Positions 55,621 to 64,000 of a DNA stretch of 64,000 nucleotides are shown here, piece after piece (positions within the stretch are counted from its first letter, which is position 1; each line of letters opens with the position of its first letter). Source of the DNA: Desarmillaria ectypa (lineage: Eukaryota > Basidiomycota > Agaricomycetes > Agaricales > Physalacriaceae). The notes under the pieces were generated by a model. The model had not been told where the DNA came from, did not search any database, and saw nothing but the letters and a program-made list of their open reading frames with translations. The translations under genes and the position numbers were made by a program. The stretch is taken from contig JAUDYN010000002.1 in assembly GCA_030407005.1 (NCBI GenBank), positions 3,968,001-4,032,000 on the forward strand. The letters run 5' to 3'.

Positions 55621-56827
55621 TTCCATCAGGACCCACACTATTGACGAGATAACCTCCGGTGACTTTTCATCGCACGCTGTCAAATGCTTTCCCGGTCGGC
55701 AGGCATACTCTTCCTTCATTCTAGCTCGGAGCAAGCAGTGACTGAAGAAAGTTTCTACCTTTACGTCTCTCACGAACCATGCACGACTACATTACCGACA
55801 CTCGGCACACCTCTGGGGACCTTGCCGTATAATTCTACTACGAATCTCACTCATATAACTACTATCGCCATTTAATTAGCTATCGTACCGATAATTTTAA
55901 TCTTTACAGCGTAAATCTGAAGCGGGAGAGTTCTATCGTCAAGTTCCAAATCCGCGTCCAAGTTGTATTGGCGCCTCAGTTGCACCTACCGGCGTGGTCT
56001 CCAGTCTTGTACGGAATCTGAATGGAACATCCCTTCTCACTGAGATCATCAATGGCGTGCTCGGGTATTTGGTAACATTGCAGCCTGCCACGGCGAAAAA
56101 ATACATCCACTTTTGGGAAAATTATACCAGTACCTTCCGCTGTGAAGATCGGGCGACATTTCAAAGCTCTGTGATTACCTTGCGCGCGCCGAACAATCGA
56201 AGGTCCAAGACATGTAACAATCAGTTGACTACTTGAACGTTGTCTGCCATCCTGGCAGTGCATCTGCAACTCTCAGAAGTTTTTTTTTGCATGCAGGTAT
56301 ATCCGAACAAAATATTATTTCTGATGCACGACAGACATTCTCGTTATTTTTGTGGATTCACCTAATTTACTTTCAGTGTTATACAGAACAGCTGGCACGG
56401 CAACTTAATATGTAAATTTTTTCCAGACCTTACGTTAATTATTCACATATATTGAACGGCTTTCATTCATCTGTATCATTAAGGCCGGTACGTTTTAGCT
56501 GGTAAAACAAATGAGACCTTAAAAGGTTTTGTTTTAGCGAAGCCTTTCTTGGTCCTGAAAAGGCCGTCAGTGCAGCGGTAAGAAAACTCTCCCCCCTATG
56601 GAAGAATGAAATTAAGGTACCTCCTCGTTTCAAAATCCCACTTTAAGCTATCAGAAACGCACCAGCCTCTGCAGTGATGCTGAAGTACAGAAAAACTTTG
56701 AGAAAAACAGGATGACTGGCCCTCGGAGGTTCTACCACCAAAATCGGCAACTAGTTCCCAAAGCGGCGGTGTGGTCCCGCCCTCGGTGCCAAACAAACAA
56801 GACGACGCATTTCTTTCTCATTCCACC
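55621..56827. other. 1.2 kb intergenic region
   Basis: A plus-strand frame at 55994-56236 looks moderately protein-like (GVLGYLVTLQPATAKKYIHF) but has no family resemblance, and no partner exon was found. Otherwise nothing seen. Confidence 0.4.
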
Positions 56828-58167
56828 ATGGCCAGTTACATTGGGTACGCCGTCTGTCCCTCCTCCTCTCGCATACTCAATTCTACTACAGAAAACCCAT
56901 TTCGCTTATATCGCATTCGGATGTACGCTACCGAGGCATCCTGGCGGGTATTGACGCGAATGCATCGACGATTCAGTTGTCGAAGGGTGAGTATTGAACT
57001 TGGCAGACTGAAAGGTGGTACTGACGCCTCTATAGTATATTCAATGGGAACGGAGGGTAGGAGGTGAGTTTTGGTGGCTTTGTTGGCGTGACGCGTGTTT
57101 TTGGGTAGGAACATGTCGTTGCTGTCTGTTCATCCCTAGAGAGCCTAGATACCACGGATAGATGGAAGAACGTGGAATCTGTAAAATACGGGCAGTTGGA
57201 GCTCGCAGACGACTCCATGCATTGGTGCTAGTGCCAACATCATTGTTTTAATCTCCTAGCCCTACTTTCTCTACCGGCTGATGCTGATTTTCTTGTTTCT
57301 TCCAGACCTCCTGCAGAGTTCATACCACCAGTGCAAGAGCCCTACCAATATATTATCTTTCGTGCGTCAGAGGTCAAAGATTTGGCAGTAGACGAGCAAC
57401 AACAAGTTCCTCGTCGAAACGTCCACGATGATCCCGCGGTCATCAACGTATGTTATATTTGACCATGATTCTTTTCTTTGGTATCTAACATCGTCTAGGC
57501 TTCTGCCGGTCCTCCTGTTGCAGCAGGATATTCACCATATCCCCAAGCCCCAGTTCCCAATCCTGCCTACGTGCAACCGCCGCCGCCCCAGGCAGCTCCT
57601 CCGACTCAGCCAGAACCGGCTCCTACTCCTCCACGTCTTCAACAACAAAACCGCCGCGCAAACCCAGTCCATACGGCTGCAGCGTCTATGGAGACTGTCG
57701 AGCGAGCCCTCGGTGACCTACGGGTATCAAATGCAAGCAACGGAAACCGTCGACGTCACCCGCAACAGAAGGAGCAAATCAAAGTGCCCACCACTGACTT
57801 TGACTTTGAGAGCAGCAACGCGCGGTTCGATAAACCTGGGGCGAAGAAGGGCGATGAGGAGGAGAAGGAGAAAGAACCCGCCGCGTACAATCCGGAAAAG
57901 TCATTCTTTGACTCGTTGACGCCTGCGCCTGTACGGGGCGGTGGCGGCGGCAGTAGCAGTAGAGGTGGGGGAAGAGGAGGACACCCTGGTAGGAATCGAC
58001 GGGAGGAGGAGAGGGAGAGGAACGTAGCTACGTTTGGGGAGCCAGGGGGTGTTGGACTCATGGGTCCTGGGGCGTATGTCAATGGCTGGGGCGGGTATGG
58101 GCGGCGGGGTGGAAGCAGGCCAAGGAGGGGCGGGCCGCCTCATGGTGCTGAGGTTAATACGCGCTGA
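56828..58167 (+). CDS. SCD6: Scd6/LSM14 family mRNA-binding translational repressor
   Basis: Five exons, join(56828..56844,56892..56986,57036..57063,57306..57447,57499..58167), give 316 residues. The N-terminal LSm14 domain starts MASYIGKPISLISHSDVRYR and holds VYSMGTEGRR and the YIIFRASEVKDL strand. A Pro/Gln-rich linker follows, then an FDF segment (TDFDFESSNARFDK), an FFD-like box (EKSFFDSL), a TFG-like box (VATFGEPGG) and RGG-rich C-terminal stretches. Scd6/LSM14 proteins bind eIF4G and decapping factors, repress translation and promote P-body formation. The start is firm because the first exon encodes the invariant MASYIG. The third intron is unusually long for this window (242 nt). Confidence 0.92.
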
Positions 58168-58775
58168 ATGACTGTTTTTCACTTGTTGGTGGCCTCGACC
58201 AGGTATCTTTCTTTTTATTGATGTTGTTGTAGCTTGCTGTTAGGGCTTTACGTATTAAAAAATGATTTTCTACTTTGCGAAACATCGAACTCTGCGAAAT
58301 TGTTGCCAAATATTAATGGTAGCAATTTTTCCTGCTCTTGATGGGAGAACCGGAGAACCGGTCCGGAATCATGTATATCCCCCAAACGCCGTGTATATTA
58401 GGTAAGCTTCAAGGGTCAAATTTAGTCGTTTGGCGGGTGAATCTAAATTTTTGGTAAATTTGACCACTTTTTCTTCCTGTTTGTAACAGTTAGCGCGACT
58501 CGCGCGATTTATGAGGTGTCATATACAGAATTATTTGGCTTGAGACGTCCCAATCCGCTCACTCATGTTAATTTAGACAAAGATTTAGGCCGAGAACTTG
58601 CTTTTTCGGGCACAGGAGCTTCCCGGCGCCTGTGTTCATGCCGCGGAATATTGCCGCGGCAGGTAGAAGGGGTGCCGCGCGCTTGTCGTCGTCTTCTCTT
58701 TCACTTACCACCACCATCGTGTTCTTCTGGACTGTTTCTTTATTTTTTGACGCGTATTTCTTCCCATTTCTGACC
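58168..58775. other. Intergenic region before dynamin-like gene
   Basis: No gene seen. The dynamin frame stays open upstream to 58632, but the ATG at 58776 is a better start since the family begins close to it. Confidence 0.5.
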
Positions 58776-61700
58776 ATGGATCACTATGCTAGCCGCCGCA
58801 AGGACATGCTAGCTATCGTGAACCAGCTTCACAGCATAGGGTACGCGCCATTGTTGAAAGATCGACAGCCAGTGGCTGATTCTACTCTCAGTGCTCAGAC
58901 ATATCTAGAGCTTCCACGTATCGTTGTTATTGGCAACCAAAGCGCTGGTGGGTACCCTTCGGCACGAACTGGAGTGGTAAACTTAATAAGGCGTGTTCAA
59001 AGGCAAATCGAGTGTAGTGGAGGCGATATCTGGCGTGTGTGCTTCCTTATTCCTCCTTATTGTTGTTGTTGACCCCAAAATGTTACAGATAACCGTACCC
59101 CGCGACGCCGGAACGTGCACGCGATGTCCCATGGAATGTCGCCTTGCTTTAAGTGAAGACCCATGGTGCTGCCAAATATCTATCCGATACGAATTCGAAC
59201 CGAATGGTGGGAGACGCCTCAATGATGTCATTGAGCGGAAATTCGGAAGTCTCATCATGAAGAAAAGCCAAGTCGAACCGATGCTGCGACGAGCCCAGTG
59301 GGCTGTGCTCAATCCGAAGCTTTCTTATGAGCATATCCTCGGAATGAGCACGCGCGAGATGGACCATAATTCGTCGAATGGCACACTACGGTTTTCCCGC
59401 AACGTTGTTTGTGTTGATCTCAAGGGCCCGGATTTGACTGATCTCTCCTTCATTGATCTTCCAGGTATATATTACATTATGTTTATATCCTCGGAGCTCA
59501 CCGTTCCTCAGGTATCATTCAAAATGCTGAGACCGAAACCGTCAACCTCGTTGAGGACATAGTCGTCTCGCATATTGCGGGTAACTGTTTGATTCTCGTT
59601 GCTCTCCCGATGACAGGCAGGTCCATTTCTATCATATCGTATTTTGTTTGCTCACGGTCTACTCAAAGATGATGTGGAGAATCAAAAGGCACTCAAGTTA
59701 GCCAACCGTGCTGATCCTCACGGCCGTCGAACGATAGGTAGGCACAAGGCACGTTTCCTGCCGACGACCTCGTAACCCAGAATATGCTTTCAGGTGTCCT
59801 TACCAAACCGGATATGCTACTGGAAGGGTCGGTAAAAAACCGTGCCCTCTGGTTGGATGTTGTCGAAGGGCGACGCTTCCCTCTTAAGCACGGCTATTAC
59901 TGTACAAAACATCCAGATGATGCCGACAGGAGCCAAAGTATGACCTCCGAAGAGGTGCGTAAAGCAGAGATGGAGTTTTTCGCACGAACGGAACCCTGGT
60001 GTATCTCCATCAAGCCACATTATTTTGGCGTCAAGAATCTCACAGCTGCCCTGAGCAGCCTTCTCATACAGGTCATTCAGGAATCGTATGTTCCCTGGTT
60101 CCATTTGGTTATATCCATAGACTAAAGCTACCCAGCCTGCCAAAGATTCAGCTCGAAGCGACTCGACAGTTGGAGATGTGTCGAGAGGAACTAGAACGCT
60201 TACCGAAGCCGATCGTCGGCGATCCAGCCTCTTACATGCTACAGCTCATTACGGCGCTCTGTGACCATGTCAATCTGCATGTTCGTGGGAGCCCGCAGAC
60301 GAATAAGATGATTCAGGATAACCGTGAAGCCTTCGCCAAGTTCAAAATCGAAATCAGAAAGACAGCGCCGAATTTTGTATCTTCTGGCGAGGCAAAAGAA
60401 CCAGTTGACGATGACGATGAAGACGGAGGGGTACTTACAACGTCGGCGCCATTCACGGTCTCTGATATGAGGAAACATATACGGAGGTGGGTTTTCCTTC
60501 GCTTGTGGCCTTGCATTTATTGATATCTCTCAACTAGATCCGTAACGAGAGAGTTACCCAATAATGTGCCATTTGACGCCAAAGTAGCGCTCATCACTTC
60601 CTTCCAGCGTTCGTGGCCACATTCCGTCAAGTCATGCTTTGATGACGTCCGGAACACTGTCCTGAATACACTTCTCACCTGTGTGGATCATGAACGACTC
60701 GGGCGATATGATCTCTTGAGACATCATCTCCGGTATGTCTTTGTCTCCCTTCAGTCCCCGCCCCCTCAATGTTTTCTTTTCCAGCACCTTTGTCTCGGAG
60801 ATTGTGTCAGAACAATACGTATCTTGCAACGGGTTCTTGGATGCTATCCTTGAAGTGGAGCTCTTACCTTTCACGCAGAACCTACATTATCTGGACTCTA
60901 GTTCGGAGAAGTGGCTGGCGAAGTATAAAGGTGCCAGGCAGGAGAGGAAGAGTCAGTCGACGCCGACGCAACCACCAGTAGCAGCACTCAAGCCCGTGCT
61001 GAGATTTGGCGTCTCGCCAGCACCGCCCAAGTCGAACTCCAATGGCTTGGGCTCCAGACCCGCGTCTGTCAACCATAGTTTTGATTCCTTGGATGAATGT
61101 CTGTTTAATACCATCTTGCTACTATTACCACCAAGTCTGACAATGTCGTCTAGCTGACTCCCTCCTTGATCGGGCGCTTCACACAGCATCACAGGCCCCC
61201 AAGCGTGAGTTCAAGACCAACAGCAAAATCAGCGCTAGTACAAGTACTCTGGTATCTGCTAGTGCACCAGTGGTGCCAATCTGGGATCAACGCCCCACGT
61301 CGGGGACCTTCTTGCCCGCCGAAAATGTATCGAGCCTTTTCGATAACGAGAAGATAGACCATGTATTGGCGGCACTGGCGGCACTGGGATTCACCGGGCT
61401 CAGTGCAGAAGACTTGGAAAAGCTCCGTCCTGTCGATGAGTACGAGACGGAACTTAAGGTTATGGCAGAAGTGAGGGGGTATTTTCAGGTTTCGTATAAG
61501 GTTCGTCCAATGGTCTCTCTTCTGGTATCTGTTACTCAGGTTCTGCAGCGCATTATCGATTATGTACCATCCCTTATTGATCTCAAGTTTGTCAGGGCTG
61601 TGGGGAAGGCGCTCCAGTCGTTCTTGATTAAGAAGTTCGAGCTGGGGAGTAACGAGGCGAATGCCAAGTGCGCGAAGTATTTGGCTGAAGACCCGGTAGT

Positions 61701-61785
61701 GACGACTGTAAGAGAGGAGCTAGGTGTGAAGAAGAGGCTGTTGGAGAAGGTACAGGAGGAGTTGTATAGCTTCGGGGGGTTATAG
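58776..61785 (+). CDS. Dynamin-superfamily GTPase
   Basis: Eleven exons, join(58776..58947,59003..59034,59089..59464,59512..59616,59669..59737,59794..60085,60121..60486,60538..60732,60785..61098,61154..61500,61549..61785), give 834 residues in frame. The GTPase domain shows G1 GNQSAGKSSVVEAISG (split by an intron), G2 TVPRDAGTCTRCP, G3 DLPG and G4 TKPD. A middle/stalk region (LPKIQLEATRQLEMCREELE) and a C-terminal GTPase effector domain (LKVMAEVRGYFQVSYK, then RIIDYVPSLIDL) follow. A Ser/Pro/Thr-rich insert lies between stalk and effector domain, and no pleckstrin domain is seen. This resembles the Mx/DRP-like dynamins multiplied in Agaricomycetes; function in membrane remodelling is inferred. 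The intron at 59617-59668 has a GC donor. Confidence 0.88.
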
Positions 61786-61997
61786 ATGCGATGTCATTTG
61801 TTTGTATCTTGGGCTCGTATTAAATCTTGTATCTGTGTATATCGCTTAACTTTCGCATGCCCTTGTATAGTATAATATCCATAATCACGAATCATCATTG
61901 CCATTTTGGCATTTCCTACATAATAAGACAAGTACTCGAAAGCTATTCGAAATTAGTATAAAATGTAATCGTTCAGTGTATAGTTGTTGAGAGCCAA

Positions 61998-62830
61998 CTA
62001 GGCTCCACACGAACACCTCTGCTTGCAATATCCATCACTGTTAGTGATATAGTCGATGGAACCATCAGGCTGAGACTGTCCTCCACGGTTGATCGAGTCC
62101 GCGACGGAGTGGCACTGGGAGAACAGCGAACAGGTCAAGAGGGGGCTTCCGTTCTATCAAAACAGTCAGTACGATTTCTAGTGTAATAGCTGATTCTAGT
62201 GTGCTGACCTTTCCGTTGACATCGTGGTAGGCTGCATCAGATATGTCAGACCTGAGAGTAAACGAGGAAAAGAATAAGACGAACAGTTGACGAAAATGCA
62301 TCCATTAACGCTGTCACACATGGCCTTGCAAGCTAAAAACATCGGTTCGTGAGAACCGTTGGTTGGAAGAACATGTAGTCCGAATCGACACACCTTCGAC
62401 GGTATCGACCAATCCGTAAGTCATATAGTCAACCGCTTGGGTAGCACCGGTGTAGTTGGAGAACGTCTGGCTGTATCCATCGCTGCTCGGAGTGGGAGTA
62501 GACGTGGGGCACTTCAAGCCGTTATTAAGTTGAGAAAGGAGCCAGCATAAGTACTGTTAAGAGTGGGTTAGCATCTCCTGAAGCAGTGAGCAATATTATT
62601 ATACTAACGCCGTCCTTGAGCCAAGGAAGATTATTCAAAAATTCCGGGAGATTGTCGGGAGAGTCGCCGTAGTACCATCCTGGCGTCGCGTTTTGCTCCC
62701 AGGGAGTGACGGGGGCGTTGTAGGATGACCCTTCGCTGAGGGAGCTCGCGGTGTCTGTGGTGTTATCTGCACCACGGACCAGGAGGGCGGCGGCGGCAAC
62801 GGTTACGAGGAGAGTAGAGAAGGAAGGCAT
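61998..62830 (-). CDS. Small secreted Cys-rich protein, 'fruit-body specific' family
   Basis: Five exons, complement(join(61998..62153,62209..62231,62285..62332,62394..62553,62609..62830)), give 202 residues. The N-terminus is a signal peptide (FSTLLVTVAAAALLVRGA). The mature part has NxT/NxS sites (NTTD, NATP, NYTG) and a Cys-rich C-terminus (ACKAMCDSVNGCIFVNSYHD, then GSPLLTCSLFSQCHS and CKQRCSCGA). It resembles proteins annotated as fruit-body specific in mushrooms; the molecular role is unknown. The start is the second ATG in frame, at 62830, because the signal peptide begins there. One exon is only 23 nt. The TATA box at 62901 supports this orientation. It converges on the dynamin-like gene, with 212 bases between stop codons. 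Confidence 0.77.
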
Positions 62831-62900
62831 TGTAGTAGACGAAGAATGTAGCACTCAGATGAAGCTCAAGTTGCTGGAGAATGAACGACATTCCCCCTCC

Positions 62901-62908
62901 AATTTATA
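62901..62908 (-). promoter_or_regulatory. TATA box of secreted-protein gene
   Basis: TATAAATT on the minus strand about 71 bases before the ATG at 62830. Confidence 0.5.
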
Positions 62909-64000
62909 GCAACGCTTTCAGGCCCATTCTTGCTCCATGAATGAGTCTCCTGAGTCCCTGAGCGCAGAGCGCGAGGATTGACTGACGTTATGGGTACCTG
63001 CAAGAAGTAAAGTTCCTTGATCTTTCATGAAACTATGTCGAGTACTTGAAACCGTGTCGAGTACCTGAGCAGATGAATAGGAACCCAGACACAGCGGTCT
63101 TGATTCTTGACAGTCTTTGGCATACGCCGCTCCAGGAAAAGTTCGATGCGCTGATCTAGGCGCTGATAAAGCCACACGTGGCAAGAAAACCTCCGTTTTT
63201 CTATTGTGACGGGAGAGCGCGCATCTACGAGCGTGACCGAGTACAGTGGCCAAAGCGGCCATAGCCAATTAAAGTATGATCCTCGTTAAATGCATGGCCC
63301 TCAATGCGTGGGGACGATGGCAGATTTTGATGGCAGGATATCCGTAAGCTCCGTTAACCTCGAAAGTCAAAAGTCCCTGCGAGAATGTCCTACGTGAAGA
63401 GAGAAATCGTTGCATATTTGGGAGTTTCTTAGGCTTGTTAAATAACGTACCTCGCTAAAAAGGAATACTAACCCCCCAAAAAACACAGAAACTTGCCCGA
63501 AAATGTACCTGCTAAATGTTAAAGTCCTCCCCGGATCCGAAGCGGAGGAGATGCGGCTGTCCGGCAGCAGTATTGATGCGCTGAACGGCCTTTCCAAGGT
63601 TCCATGTACAGCGGGCCCGGCTTTTGAGAGTCTTCTCGGAGGTTAAAGAACAAGAACAAACCGATTGACATTGCGAGGATCAAATATGATATTCCGGTCC
63701 TTTCCGAACAGTACCCTAAGGTATTTTGTTAGCCATCCATCCACATTAGATGGTCAAAAAGCAATATACCAAACGTGATGGGCCCACCTTGATGCTTCCA
63801 GAGCTCAGCGTCCAAATCCACAAACGTGGTAGGGCTTTGGGGCATTTCAGGACCTGCCCGGGCTCAGGTCTGTTGAAGCCAGCAGAAGGACTGCCAAGTT
63901 CAAGTTGTCAAAAGTCAGGACGAGCCGGTACGATCTGGAACTTTCGGTTGGACATCGTTACAGATGGAGTCAAAGCACTAATGCGGTATTAGCTCGTTTC
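62909..64000. other. Right end of window, no recognised gene
   Basis: Short frames on both strands (for example 62918-63268 minus and 63750-63992 plus) have no recognisable domains. A gene may continue beyond the window edge. Confidence 0.4.

Overview
The window is nuclear DNA from a filamentous basidiomycete, most likely a mushroom-forming Agaricomycete. The evidence is genes broken by many short introns (about 36-70 nt, GT-AG with a few GC-AG), clusters of F-box genes, a Mug190-like C2/SMP protein, an APH-family kinase, a metacaspase, a gene resembling the 'fruit-body specific' secreted family, and chromodomain Gypsy retrotransposons that have lost CpG. I did not identify the species. All exon maps were made by eye from splice signals and frame continuity.

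Left arm (1-30.6 kb): an F-box gene (1635-2789 +); two F-box/LRR-like paralogues (3657-4834 - and 6940-8120 +) with the same length and intron position, flanking an NADPH-type medium-chain oxidoreductase (5206-6669 +); a 15-exon Mug190/tricalbin-like lipid-transfer gene (8311-12400 -); a 4.8 kb stretch with no confident gene; a small TATA-driven gene for a 69-residue protein (17310-17625 +); an APH-family phosphotransferase (18129-19431 +); the translation factor eIF4A (21913-23537 +); a decayed F-box gene (24077-25890 +); and an ABC half-transporter (27982-30632 +).

Centre (about 31-50 kb): a CpG-poor transposon nest. The outermost element D is a plus-strand self-primed Gypsy element with LTRs at 33532-33969 and 48688-49103 and a perfect 5-bp target duplication (TGAGC). 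Inside it are the 3' end of a plus-strand element C (47667-48168), a minus-strand element B (about 44160-47666) inserted into C, and a complete young minus-strand element A (34679-43166) with 423-bp LTRs and its own target duplication (TGGTA). A, B and D share two unusual traits: a primer-binding site complementary to the predicted 5' end of their own RNA (the Tf1/sushi self-priming arrangement, with covarying sequences), and a hydrophobic N-terminal segment in Gag. A is inactivated almost only by CpG transitions: all 15 in-frame stops I found are TGA, and 13 of 14 LTR differences lie at CpG-derived sites.

Right arm (50-64 kb): a short-chain dehydrogenase (50364-51341 +), a 15-exon metacaspase (53776-55620 +), an Scd6/LSM14 mRNA-repression protein (56828-58167 +), a dynamin-family GTPase (58776-61785 +), and a small secreted Cys-rich protein (61998-62830 -).

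The host genes do not form an obvious pathway; they look like ordinary single genes around a heterochromatin-like transposon island.
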